The notes: generated by a model not told the origin, from the letters alone. A DNA stretch of 64,000 nt from Apostichopus japonicus (GCF_037975245.1 NC_092581.1:13173303-13237302); one strand, 5' to 3'; positions 1-10,585 are shown, counted from the stretch's first letter. Made by a program: numbers and translations.

Positions 1-1449
1 ATTGCATGGTGTATAGGATATGGATGCAGCGTTGATTTCAATACGTGTTGCAGCTACCGCGCGCCGATGACGTTATTAGAGGTCATCGACATTGCCCCAA
101 ATTAAGAATACAAAATGATACAAAATAACTATATTCCAAGACTATTTTACAGACGATTCCAAAACCTTCGTGATATATACATATGATTGATTAATGGTTT
201 AAATATTTGATTAAATATCTCCAGAGGCTTTACGTGCTCTAAAGTTTCACTTTATACTGCCCAGGTCTTGAGCATTTTAAGCATACTTTGGGGGTAGGGG
301 TGGGAGGGGGGTCGAGGTGTATACAGATGGATGACTGTTAAATTAATTGTCATAAACAAAAATATTCGTGACGTTCCCAAAACTTCAGAGTAATATCAAC
401 TTTTTTGCGATTTTTTGTTTGTTTTTTGTTTGTGCGTGACAATGAAACACTAAAGAACATAACCCTCCAGGGTCAAAGTTCAATTGGAAGATGTAGTTGG
501 TGATATTTTCCCAAGAAGATAAATGTCTGTTACTTTAAATCTTTACGAAGGAAGGACCCGTGATAAATTCTATTATCGTATCATTCAACGTATAGGAAGC
601 TACCCCATTGAGCTTTCTTACAACGAAATGGCAGGATAGGTCGATACGTTAATGACCACAATATAAACACACTGCAGGTATACTCATGGAGTTACCAGCG
701 TGTATCAGAGCAAAACCATTTCCTCTGAAATCTAAAATATTGCGCTGCGATAAGCTCAGTGCATCTTGTGACCCTGTCTTTCGAAGTATGAAAGTCGAAA
801 TGGATCACTTGTTTTAAATATATTATAAAAACTGAATTACTATCCTAATTTTATCATCACAATTCATCATTATCTTTTTGATTAGGCTATATATATAGAA
901 TCATACAGTATATATAGGTTAGGTCTGCACTATGTAATGGATGACATTGGACTGTCAAGTAACAACTGAAGCAAAGCGAAGCATGCAGAGAAAAAATAAT
1001 TACCTTCTGTGTTTTTTAAGGTTGTGTTCTTGAAGATTAAAATAGAAAAGGGCATAAAAAAATGGATCGAATATCTTCTGTTACCATATTTGCACAAGTA
1101 AATCAAATATGACTTATTTATTTTCTGAAGTATAGATGTAACCTACCAAACGCGCATGCTCTTAAAAAGACAGATAAAAAGCTTGGTGTTTTTCTTTTCT
1201 GACCAAATAAATATTTACATTATCAACCTGAACAAAATTATAAACGTGCCCCTTTTTTCTATAACACTCTTAATTAGCAAGTTAATACTTATTTACTTTG
1301 ATTTTTGTTGGTAAATCTACGAAGACAAGTTGGCCTCGAAGCCGGTCCACCACTGGGTCCGAAATCGACTTCTTCTTGGTCGCGAATATTTGCTAGTATC
1401 ATCGAAGGCGCAAAAACGTCGCTTGTTTAAAGACCATATCGGTTAGATC
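1..1449. other. AT-rich stretch with no recognisable gene
   Basis: No coding frame, RNA gene or clear repeat was recognised. It contains a G-rich run near 290-320 and short T-rich tracts near 405-430. A short hairpin-capable pair (GATGAC / GTCATC) lies near 66-90. The GC-richer segment at about 1318-1450 is more complex than its surroundings and may be part of an older repeat, but no family was recognised. Confidence 0.5.
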
Positions 1450-1616
1450 CAGGGGCGTCGGAGCTAAGGGCGAGCGGAGTTACGACCGGCCCCGCCCCAT
1501 ATTGGTTAAGACTAGTTGAGACTATAGTGGAACACTAGTATCATCAGACATTTTCTGATGATCGCTCAACGCGTGACACTCTAAGTAACAACTATTAGTG
1601 TTTCACCAGTCTCAAC
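1450..1616. repeat. Foldback (cruciform-capable) inverted repeat next to a hAT-like terminus
   Basis: The arm at 1515-1540 (GTTGAGACTATAGTGG...) is complementary, with a few mismatches and a small gap, to the arm at 1591-1616 (...CACCAGTCTCAAC). Between them lies a perfect 9-bp hairpin (ATCATCAGA / TCTGATGAT, 1540-1562). Just upstream at 1450 is CAGGGGCGTCGGAGC, which resembles the terminal inverted repeats of hAT-type MITEs elsewhere in this window. No matching right terminus was found, so the mobile-element assignment is tentative. The inverted repeat itself is visible directly. Confidence 0.5.
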
Positions 1617-1673
1617 CTCCGCTCTGTCCACTGGACATAGGGCACTATGCACCATAGATGCAAACCAACCAAC

Positions 1674-1738
1674 TTTATATATATTTACATATAAATATAT
1701 ATATTTACATATATATATATTTACATATATGTATATAT
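1674..1738. repeat. Imperfect TA/ATTTACATA repeat
   Basis: Alternating TA with an ATTTACATATA motif recurring about every 21-22 bases. This is ordinary AT-rich simple sequence. Confidence 0.85.
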
Positions 1739-2478
1739 TGACTTTAGTCTGCATTATTTCTTTAAGTAATCTTCAGTTTCATAGTAAACGGCATTGTGTT
1801 CCTTATTATTATACTTATGTGCAGAAAAAAAAAAACATGGTGAACAGAGATGTTTTTTTTAATAACAACAGTATTCACGATGTATCGAACAAATTCGAAT
1901 GACTGATGTTTTCTAATGACATATGGGTGAAACGTATCCCCTTGCTTCAAGCATAGCCGATGACATCGAAGGATACATAATTGCATATGTTTTGTTTCCC
2001 CCCTCCTACACCATACACCCCCCCCACCCCTGATCATAAGTTGGAAGCCTTACGAAAGAAGTCATTAATTAATGACTGCAAACTATACATTTATAAACTA
2101 CCTATTAACAGTGATGCCCGACAATATATAACCTACAGACTAAACAAACAGCCCACTTACTTTCATATTCTTGGATAGTATAACGGGAATTGCACGTAAT
2201 TAATTACGTTAATTCCGCAGGGTTATATTTTTCGTGCGTGCTTGGCTGGAGGTATTGACTTAATTTATTAAACATATTAAATACTTTCATTTGTCAATGT
2301 TGCGGTTAACTTTAATCTTCTGTTGGATCCAATCGATTATCCGTCGAGAAATGAAATATTTGAATAATCTACTTAGTTTATGATGGTTTGCATATTTCAA
2401 GGTCTTCATGGATATATAATATTTGAGACATGTTTTTTCTGATCTGACTACTTTTATGGAGTTGAGCAATGCTTCACA

Positions 2479-2523
<45 letters not shown>

Positions 2524-3266
2524 CTCCTCTCATTTAATAACATCATTATACAATTTGAAACTTAGAGGTAACAGACCAGTCGTTTGTTCAAAGTATCAAG
2601 TTCTTCTAAATCAAGACCCCAAAATATTAATGTACCACATTAATATTTGTGTTTTATGATAAATAACTGTGCATAATACTTTAAAACTTATAAACCGCTT
2701 CAAGCATTTCTTTGGCAGCTTGACAGGTATTTCTGTAAATAATTGTACCCATGATATTCATAGCCCTGGAGAGATACATTCTGTTCCCAATGCCATCTTA
2801 GCGACAGAGACTTTAAAAAACAGGTATATCTTGTCACTGGCTGCAGATTTGTCGATACTAGCAAGCGATGCTGCTTCAGTTTGTTTCATTTCATATTCTC
2901 CATAATGGATGTTTTAACTATAAAAAAAATGCCGTTTCCGTTATTGCAAGGGGGCTTTCCATAAATTAAAGGCAACTCAATGCGTTTTGATTTCAAAGTT
3001 CTTCTAAACCAAAGGTGTGTTTCTTTTTTGATTTCCCTTTTGCAGTCTCTAGAAAATTCAAAAGTACGTACATAAGTTATACTTAACCCTTGGGTGGGTG
3101 TATTATTTTTCTCTTAAGTTAGAATTCTGGCGAACAGATTTGTCATTTGTAGGCAAGTAAAACTTTATACAATCGAGGTCAAATTATTCTTGTTTTAAGT
3201 TTTGGAATATCTAGTGCGTACTTACGTATTCTTCTCCCTTAAAGTGAACCGTTTTGAATTAATAAT
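1739..3266. other. AT-rich stretch, no gene recognised
   Basis: Short open frames here are 60-90 codons with no family resemblance. A (TA)n microsatellite lies at about 2491-2522, and a C-rich run at about 1998-2030. Nothing else could be supported. Confidence 0.5.
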
Positions 3267-3278
3267 TAGTCACAAACG

Positions 3279-3460
3279 CTTCTCGGCCTTTTGGCTAAGA
3301 TTATGTGTAGTATATGTTCCCTTTCGAGGGGAATCGTGATACACACCTGACGATGATCACACAGTCACAGTCTTGATGCAAGGGGACTGGGGTTGAGAGC
3401 GGATCAGTCGTTCGGTTGTTTGGTTTTCGTGCCCAGTTTCTTTCCTGGGTGACTTTTCTT
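3279..3460 (+). ncRNA. U2-headed chimeric RNA unit, copy A
   Basis: Positions 3279-3322 match the 5' end of U2 snRNA with a few changes (AAGATTATG for AAGATCAAG, and TATATGTTC for TATCTGTTC). The U2 stem IIa, the Sm site and everything 3' of it are missing, so this is not a functional U2 gene. The tail reads CCCTTTCGAGGGG, then a ~110-nt conserved segment ending in a CCCAG/CTGGG hairpin and a T-rich end. No snRNA promoter element is expected to have been carried along, because the target duplication abuts the U2 start. Whether it is transcribed cannot be seen. Confidence 0.55.
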
Positions 3461-3474
3461 AAAACGTACCTACG

Positions 3475-3660
3475 CTTCTCGGCCTTTTGGCTAAGATCAT
3501 GTGTAGTATCTGTTCCCTTTCGAGGGGAATGGTGATGCACACCCGACGATGATCAAACAGTCACAGTCTCGATGCAAGGGGACTGGGGTTGGGAGCGGAT
3601 TAGTCGTTCGGTTGTTTGGTTTCTCGTGCCCATGTTATTTCCTGGGTGACTTTTTTAGAA
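3475..3660 (+). ncRNA. U2-headed chimeric RNA unit, copy B
   Basis: This is the better-preserved head. About 43 nt from CGCTTCTCGG through GTATCTGTTC differ from the vertebrate U2 5' end at a single position (ATCATG instead of ATCAAG). The tail is closely similar to copy A with scattered substitutions and a damaged terminal hairpin (CCCATGTTATTTCCTGGG). The linker from copy A to copy B is about 15 nt (ttaaaacgtacctacg). Two similar but non-identical units suggest that the dimer was made by retroposition or unequal exchange some time ago. Confidence 0.6.
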
Positions 3661-3677
3661 AGTTATAGTCACAAACG

Positions 3678-3889
3678 GAATGCGTGATTTAGGGTTTTTG
3701 GACTAAGTCCTCACGGTTCAATTTTGTCGGCCCTAGAGATACCCTGTCTAATTAAGTGAAGGGGGTATCTGACGTTCAAGAAATAACCAGTTAACAAGGA
3801 TACCTGGTGTTCATCATCAAATCCTTTATGAGCTCTATCAAACAGTGCTTCAGTATTCAAATACGATCAGTCCGTAGGAGAATCATCTT
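3678..3889. other. Short unannotated spacer
   Basis: Nothing recognised between the U2-headed dimer and the PLE remnant. Confidence 0.4.
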
Positions 3890-4297
3890 AGGTAACCCCC
3901 CCCCCCTCCTCGTGCTAGTGCTACTAGCTTTTCGTCAACCCCCAACTTTAGATTTCTACTCATTTCCTCCAGACTTCCTTACCCAGTTTCCACCACAGCA
4001 GGTAATATCTGTTGCGGAAAAATCGATGCAAAATATTACCCCTTAATACTCGGGGCACTGTGGTTAAAATTCCCAATGTTGACTATTGTCTAAGACCCCT
4101 TCCCACTCTTGTGATCCAAGCAATGCCACTTACATATTCTATTGTGTTATTTGTAAAGAGGGCAAAACAGGTTCTCGGTTCCGCTTACGTTTTATTAATC
4201 ACAAAAAATCAATTCGTGATAATTTTGCAGGATTCCCCGTTTCCGAACATTTCAATCTTCATGGACATTCTCTCCAAAACCTAAAATGTATCTCATT
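3890..4297 (+). pseudogene. Decayed Penelope-like retroelement, C-terminal GIY-YIG region
   Basis: Frame-shifted remains of a PLE C-terminus. The first part (3890-3950) reads LAFRQPPTL, matching the AFR-PP-L motif that precedes the cysteine-rich linker in PLE reverse transcriptases. After frameshifts, the frame from about 4098 to 4297 reads CDPSNATYIFYCVICKEGKT, then FRLRFINHKKSIRDN and VSEHFNLHGHS. This is the usual order of a PLE GIY-YIG endonuclease (C...vYli.C..C, then R...H...I, then HF...GH). The canonical GIY-YIG tyrosines and glycine are poorly kept. The reading frame is cut off where a SINE starts at 4298. No RT domain is present upstream, so this is a short dead fragment. Confidence 0.6.
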
Positions 4298-4522
4298 GGA
4301 GTGTTAGCTCAGTGGTTAACGCCGGTGCCCTTCAATCACAAAGGTTCGGGTCACTCCAAAATTAATGTATGTCGTCCAGTTACAGAGTTGTTGAAAATTG
4401 ACAATTCATAATCATGGCCGTTAAACATAAATCTAAGATACTGACTTCGGTCAGCTTGCGGCTTTGATAAGCCAATGCTAGCTTCTTCGCGAGTTCCTGC
4501 TTGCAGGAGGATCTAAAATACC
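4298..4522 (+). mobile_element. tRNA-headed SINE (family A), copy 1
   Basis: The head contains A-box TTAGCTCAGTGGTTAACGC and B-box GGTTCGGGTCAC, with ends GGAGTG and CACTCC able to pair as a tRNA acceptor stem. The body follows (TCGTCCAGTTAC..., ...CTTCGGTCAGCTTGCGGC..., ...CTTCTTCGCGAG..., ...CCTGCTTGCAGG) and ends in GGATCTAAAATA. The anticodon arm has a 3-base deletion compared with copy 2. It inserted at the end of the PLE fragment and is followed almost directly by copy 2. It lacks the CATA tail that other copies carry, so the pair may have formed by tail-to-head insertion. Confidence 0.8.
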
Positions 4523-4527
4523 TATGT

Positions 4528-5160
4528 GGAGTGTTGGCTCAGTGGTTAACGCCGGTGCCTTTCAATCATAAGGTCCCGAGTTCGGGTCACTGCAAGCAGG
4601 GGCGTAGCGAAGGGGTTTTTGTTGGGGGGGTATGGAGAATTTGATTTGCCGACGGATCTGGAAGTGGTGACTGAAATGGGGGAGGGGTCTAAGGGGAGGG
4701 GGTGTCCCCTCCCCTTTGGAAAATTTTTAGTTTTGAAACGTCCTTAGATGCAATCTGGTGCATATTTTAAGTCAAATTTGGCACGGAAGAAGCTCCCGTT
4801 CTCCTTTTCTCTATTCAGCTTTCCTTCTTTCTTCCCCTTCCGCTCTCTTCACCTTTTCTCCTTTTGCCGACAGACCCAAAATTTGCCGACAGCGACCAAA
4901 TTATTGGGGGTGTGTGACACCCCCACACCCCCCGCTCGCTACGCCCCTGACTCCAAGATGAATGTCGTCCAGTTACAGAGTTGTTGACAATTGACAATTC
5001 ATAATGATGGACGTTAAATATGAATCTAAGAGGCTGACTTCGGTTAGCTTGCGGCTTTGATAAAGCCAATGATGGCTTCTTCGCGAGTTTCTGCTTGCAG
5101 GCGGATCTAAAATACATACATACATACATACATACATACATACATACATACATACATACA
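4528..5160 (+). mobile_element. tRNA-headed SINE (family A), copy 2, split by a DNA transposon
   Basis: The tRNA-like head is at 4528-4590 (A-box TTGGCTCAGTGGTTAACGC, B-box GAGTTCGGGTCAC) and the body resumes at 4950. The 353 bases between are a hAT-type MITE. Joined in thought, head plus body give the same SINE as copy 1 and the fragment at 27187. The 3' end is GGATCTAAAATA followed by (CATA)n, which is probably the SINE's own simple-repeat tail. The head still resembles a tRNA, but the element is clearly a SINE, not a tRNA gene, because the same body follows in several copies. Confidence 0.8.
4597..4949. mobile_element. hAT-type MITE inserted in a SINE
   Basis: Perfect 14-bp terminal inverted repeats CAGGGGCGTAGCGA (4597-4610) and TCGCTACGCCCCTG (4936-4949). 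It is flanked by the 8-bp direct repeats ACTGCAAG (4589-4596) and ACTCCAAG (4950-4957), with one mismatch. An intact SINE copy reads ACTCCAA(A/G) at that site, which confirms the target. An 8-bp duplication and a CAGGGG start are typical of hAT elements. The 353-bp interior encodes no transposase and is rich in CT and GGGG/CCCC runs. Confidence 0.8.
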
Positions 5161-5195
5161 CACACGCATACGCACATCCAATACATACATACATA
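5111..5195. repeat. (CATA)n microsatellite at a SINE tail
   Basis: A near-perfect CATA array, interrupted around 5160-5180 by CACACGCATACG, then resuming. It follows directly on the SINE end. Confidence 0.9.
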
Positions 5196-5394
5196 CATTG
5201 CCTCAAACTTCAAATCCGTAATCGAAAAGAAATCGATTGTATCTTGCGTATTAAGTCTTACATCACCGGCCTCAATGAAGACTTGGAACCCCTAAACAAC
5301 TACCAGTTCCACAAATATATTTAATCCGTTCTGCCTATTCATTGCTCCTTAAACCGCTTCCTGTTTCGTCATGACTATAACACGTTGTGTGTCC

Positions 5395-5427
5395 TGGCTA
5401 GTTTGCAAATCAATTGTAAACTAGCCA
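5395..5427. repeat. 14-bp inverted repeat (hairpin)
   Basis: TGGCTAGTTTGCAA (5395-5408) and TTGTAAACTAGCCA (5414-5427) are complementary except at one position, with a 5-base loop. It is embedded in an otherwise unrecognised stretch (5200-5600). The purpose is unknown. Confidence 0.6.
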
Positions 5428-7552
5428 TGACACTCAAGCTATTCCCTCCATTTTCCCTCCGAGCTATTATTTCAGGAATTGGTAGCCTACTCATACAGAA
5501 CATCTTTCCAGGACAAACATCATGTATAATCCGTTCTTTGCTCCTTAATCCGCCTATATATACATACACATATATTATTACCTTACTGTAGTGCACCCGT
5601 CATTCTACTAAAGATATGTTATCTTTATATGTATAATGACTTACAAGGTTAAGTAATATAAAAGTAATAGATATAAACGTCAGTTAAAGTAAATGAACTT
5701 CTGTTATTAAAGCAAAATTAATGTATAGAATGTCATTGAATTATTAATAAAAGAAAAAAAACTGAAAGACTCACCAAGTTTTGGGGGAAACGTGATGTTG
5801 TTATGATTCTGAGGATGAAAAGGTTGTTCTTCTTCTATAACGAACGTCCTCCACTTGTTCGTCTATCGTTAGTAATGTTGTAACAATTAATCCTGTGAAA
5901 TGAGTGAATTTCCAAAAGATAGTTCCAAGGCAACAAAATTTACGTGCTTGTCGTGCGTGCAAGGTTACGTATAAATTTAAAATGCCAAACGTTAAGAAGT
6001 CTGTTACACTATAGGCCGTATATGAAGATATATTTATATCATTTCAAATGTGAAGTCACGTGCAAACATCGGTTCACCGCTTTATTTTTGCAAAAAAAAA
6101 AAAGAAAACGATTTTTATAATTTGAATATTACCAATTGCCTACTTGTAACTTTTTTCTTTTTTTCTTTTTTGAAGGCTTCTTTTTTCAGACTGTAAATTG
6201 ACTTCTTATTAAATATATCAAAATAAAGGACACATCTGTAAAATCATTTTAATTGTATTTTGCTGGTTAATGTGTTGGCCATCATTGCCGCAGATTGCAT
6301 CGCTTTAGTGTCAATTTTGTATGTATGATTTCATGATTGATAGGTACCTAATATTGAACATAGCTAAATGTGTGAAATACACTTAGCTTTAGGCACCTGC
6401 TTGTAATTAATGGGTTATTTTAAGAAGAAGTAGGATTTATTGTCCTGTTTCACGTGTGCATGAATGATTTCAATCTTTATGAATTCACACAAACGCTATA
6501 CCACAGTTGTCACTCTATCACCTTTCGATTTTTACAAACTTATTTCACTTGCCAGCGAATGCGAGGTGGGGAAGATGAGTGGGATAGTCAGTTTCCTCTT
6601 ACTTGTTAGTAATAAAATTACGTCCATACGTTGAGGGGGTGGAGTGGGGGAGCGGTATGCCCACGGTATCCTCGATCAATAACGTTCACATATGGGTTAC
6701 CGATGGAGGGGTCATCGCCCCATCAATCTGTCCATCCGCGTCAATCAGGCGTGAAACGTTCGGTCGGGACATTTTTTCTTCTTTTACATCCAGTTGGGAA
6801 AGAACTAAACCAATCCTGTGAGCCTATAGGACGCCATTTGATCAAGCTCAATGCCCCTACCTAAATCAGACAGGGGTTATTTAGACCTAAACCCCTCCCT
6901 CCCCCTCCCCCTAACCACCTCCGTTTGAAATCCTGTACACGTCACTGTCTTTGACCCGTAATTATTACACCTTTGTATGAATCAAAAATTGATTTTATTT
7001 TATAGCAGAAGAGAAATGCCCATATATTCCCCTTGTAAAGTTCTCGAATAACATGGTCAGACAGAGAAGGACTTTAATTATGTTTATAGTACGGATGTCG
7101 TATCGTAAATCTGTGTTTATCGATCGCTGTTAAATTCAACATTTCCTTTGACAACGGCTTCTTCATACAAACTGAAAAATATATATAAAACAAAAAACGA
7201 CAGTCATTATTCCACAACGTTACTGTATGTGATTTTATTACAAATAAGCCTCCATTATCCTTCATTAGGTCTTGTTTGTATCACGCACATTATAATGGCG
7301 TACTCCTATCAACGACTTTTTTTAGTGTAGAATTACGTAGTACGGCGGTCGAAAAGTTCATAAAAATGTCTGTATTTTGTGTGTTGTATGTGTGTGTGTG
7401 TGTCTACGTTGCTGGTCTCTCACAACCCGTTGATGGATATATCCTGAAATCCATGTGTTTTCAAAGATATCTACAATTATTATAAAGCGCTGGAGGATAG
7501 TAAGCAACAAGGCAAGAAGAATGTCTAACTGGGATTATTTACTAAGTTCGCC
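5428..7552. other. Unrecognised stretch, no gene supported
   Basis: No frame shows family features. A/T homopolymers lie near 6090 and 6150-6190, a G-rich run near 6633-6650, and a C-rich run near 6890-6915. A short TG run lies near 7388-7402. Open frames of about 70 codons around 6603-6864 are probably chance. Confidence 0.4.
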
Positions 7553-7560
7553 CTCCCAAG

Positions 7561-7843
7561 CAGGCGCGCAGCCAAGGGGGGCGGGGAGGGGCGAAGGGGG
7601 AGACCAGGGCCCCTGGAGCATATTTTTTAAAAAACTTTTTATGATATCGCTAAGTAATTTCAAAATAGAAATTGCTTAGACGCAACTTAAAAGACCTGCA
7701 GAAGTGTCATTTCCAGCGATCTGGGAAGCATTGTCGGCCAAAATTTCCTTGTAAGCTTCGCGCCAACTCATGGTGGCGCTACGCTTAGATAGTTTGCCTA
7801 CAGGCTTCGCCCCTCCCTTGGCCAATTCCTCGCTACGCGCCTG
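7561..7843. mobile_element. hAT-like MITE (family 2)
   Basis: The termini are CAGGCGCGCAGC (7561) and, reading inward from the other end, CAGGCGCGTAGC (ending 7843), one mismatch in 12. The flanks are CTCCCAAG (7553-7560) and CTTCCAAG (7844-7851), an 8-bp target duplication with one mismatch. The right part (7676-7843) contains CTTCGCGCCAACTCATGGTG and GATAGTTTGCCTACAGGCTT. This part recurs at 18312 and, more diverged, at 19525. There is no transposase frame. Confidence 0.75.
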
Positions 7844-7851
7844 CTTCCAAG

Positions 7852-9751
7852 TGCTAATTCTCTACACTGGTGAGTGATTGGCGGTGGTGATTATATATGT
7901 ATCACTATCATAAATGTACTTTTCGGCCACCGTAGTAATGCCAAGCAGATATGATTCATAGTACTCGATGTATCTTAAGTAACGCGTGTTTTAATTTGAC
8001 GATTGACACTGAACATCTGTGTAGATGTTTGTTTCAACCTCATTTAAAATTTACACTGTCTTTCTGTTCACACCTCCATTTCCTTGTTGAAAAATTAACT
8101 ACACCGCAGTAGTCAAGAAAAATTATTTTTTGAAGTTGACTTAATATTTTCAATAATGTATCTGGCAACAATTGAATGAGTGACGTCATCATGTCGATGT
8201 AATACATGTTGTACACCACATCGTGTTTGGTTTTCAACCTTTTTGACGTGCGTTTTGAGTGATAAGATGTACGGTATTAACTTTGTTAGTGATATTAGTC
8301 TCTCCAGAGTTCAATGACGTTATAAATGTGTCAGTTACAGATTTACGAACAAATCCGAAATGCTTTAAGGGTATCGATTCAAGGACACCCCATGAAAACT
8401 TATATTTTGTCAAAACATAATAATAAAGTGTGTGTGTCCTATCTTCGCGTTACTAGGTACTTCACACAGGAAGATTGCAATACAATAATTTAATCAAACT
8501 CATAAAGTTTCAACAAAAAAAAACAACACCCGATGGTAGAGAGACACAAAAACTTAACACCAAATGTTGTTTAATTCATTAAAACCCTGCTTTCACTATG
8601 TATATAGGCCTATATGTGTTTATAATTGTGTCAGTATCCATGAATGCTAAGTATATGTAACAACTCAGACATTAGAACGCATCTTCAAAAGTTACTCTCA
8701 ATCTTTGCAGGTATATAAATACTGAGTCACGGTGACCAATCCCGTAAGAACAGCTTGAAATCAAACCGAATAATCGCCACCCCTTTAAATTTAGGTCATT
8801 GTCAAAGAGTAGTTTTAATTCAAACACTTTTTTGTTGCCACTAACTCATGCTGACAATTCGTTCAAAAAATATATATACGAGAAAAAATGGACGATAATC
8901 AAAATATTTATCGAAATGTTGATTTATAAATTTACATTCACGGATAAACGTGTTTCTTTTGCTTATGGTATTCTTTTTTCTTTCTTTGTTGATACATATA
9001 GATGAATATTTTGTCATTTAGTGTTCACACAGGAGAAATCCGCTGATTTTCCCCTGGCTAAGGTTTTATTGCAACGGTTGCCTTCAGTTATTAGAACGTT
9101 AAACTATGGTAACGACTGAATCATGGATACATCGATGAAATTAAGGTGTGTATATATTTCTCTGAAGGCGGAATAGCTGTGTGAGCTAACGTGCTATATG
9201 AACATATGGACTCGTAAAACCTGTGTAGCTTGCATAACCTTAATTTAAATCCATATGCAGGCTCAGAGAAACAATATTATAGGGGGGGGGGCGGAGAAAG
9301 AGATGAAAATGCTAGAAAAACGGAGACGGTTCTGTAATTATGTAATAATGCACGGATCACTGCTGATCGAACCGACAACTAGAAATGAACGGGCATCGCA
9401 TAGCAAATTAACATGCGTACAGAAGAGGTTATTGACCATAAGTCACCTCGGTGAAAGTTGACATAGAAATAGCAATACTGCAGCATTTTTCAGTAATTTT
9501 ATGCATTAGAACTTCTACAGTGTTGGTAAAATCCATATTTAAGTAGCATATGTTAGGGGCCTTTCAAAAAGTGTATTTTTCGTAAGTTATTCAGCATGGA
9601 TGAACAAATTTTGTCTCCCTTATTTGTTTCTCCTTGTTTGTAAAAGTTATTAACTATACATGGTGTTTTAGTGGGCGTTTTGCATACGTATTAATTTACT
9701 AGAAAATAAAAAAAGTATTCATCGACGGCTAAATATATATTACGTTTTCAA
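7852..9751. other. Unrecognised AT-rich stretch
   Basis: No gene, RNA or clear repeat recognised. A run of nine or more G is at about 9282-9291. Frames near 8799-9005 and 9255-9461 are chance-like. An AAACAACA-type tract is near 8514-8528. Confidence 0.4.
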
Positions 9752-9752
9752 T

Positions 9753-9784
<32 letters not shown>

Positions 9785-9800
9785 AATATATATATGTACA

Positions 9801-9852
<52 letters not shown>
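9752..9852. repeat. (TA)n array
   Basis: Alternating TA with occasional GTATA and AAATA interruptions. Confidence 0.95.
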
Positions 9853-10585
9853 CATTATAGAGTCATTATAAAAATCAGTAAATCAGGAACTACATAAATG
9901 CATCGTTGCTAGTTATTTATTTATTTACCGTGATATGAACCATCAGAAATGTTTCTCTTCCCCTCTTTTTTTTAAAGGGGGGGGGTGGGTTGGGGGTGTG
10001 ATGTGGGGGTGTGATGTGGGTAAAACGGCACGCCAGATGAATTTCGATTAAACAAGTCACGTAGGTGTGAATATATATTGACATCAAATCATGCTATATC
10101 GACAAGTAAGATGAAAGCTGTTTTTTGTGAATTCTGCAAACAGCGATCTACATATAGATGATGTTTACTTCTATGTTACATTTTTTTTTTCTCTTTTTTT
10201 CCGTTGTTGTTTTTTTTTCAACTTTCTAGCGTGTATTGAAGAATTGTTATATTTGATGATTAAACTGTAACTATAGAGGCGTGCGTGGTAATCAAGAGAC
10301 ATTTAGAGAATGACAACGGAATTGTGTTGTTCTATTTATAGCTGTCAGAATAGTAAAAGTCCAAACGAGGCTATATTTTAAGGCAACAGCACAAGAAGGA
10401 AGAGGCGGTTAAAATGTAGTCGGAACGTATAAGAGGAAATGTGACCAAGCAGGAAACTAGGGGCGAAAGAGAGGGACAGAATGAAAATAAATAGTATGGA
10501 AGAAATGAGTTGAAATAGCGAATAAGAACGCGAATTAGGAAGCTGTTGATGGAACGGTACAACCACTTTTGATGTCTTCTCTATA
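9853..10585. other. Unrecognised stretch
   Basis: It holds a G-rich run at about 9978-10020 with GGGGGTGTGATGT present twice, and T-rich homopolymers at about 10181-10220. No gene supported. Confidence 0.4.

Larger units (their letters stand above)
3267..3677 (+). mobile_element. Tandem dimer of a U2 snRNA-headed retroposon with 12-bp target-site duplication
   Basis: Two copies of a ~190-bp unit lie head to tail with a 196-bp period (3279 and 3475). Each starts with a close copy of the first ~45 nt of U2 snRNA (CTTCTCGGCCTTTTGGCTAAG..., then GTGTAGTAT with the branch-point recognition GTAGTA). It then switches to an unrelated tail. The dimer is bounded by TAGTCACAAACG at 3267-3278 and the identical 12 bases at 3666-3677, a target-site duplication of the kind LINE machinery leaves. 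The tail carries a CCCT-TTCG-AGGG hairpin just after the U2 part and a second hairpin (CCCAG/CTGGG) near its 3' end. A third, 5'-truncated copy is at 28151. Known background: U1/U2-derived SINEs exist in some vertebrates. Inference: this is a snRNA-headed SINE or chimeric RNA family mobilised in trans. Confidence 0.75.

Noticed and set aside
3279-3660. A genuine U2 snRNA gene
   Set aside because: Only the first ~45 nt match U2. Stem IIa, the Sm site and the 3' domain are replaced.
4298-4365. A functional tRNA gene
   Set aside because: The same tRNA-like head is followed by a shared SINE body in several copies and the anticodon arm is irregular.
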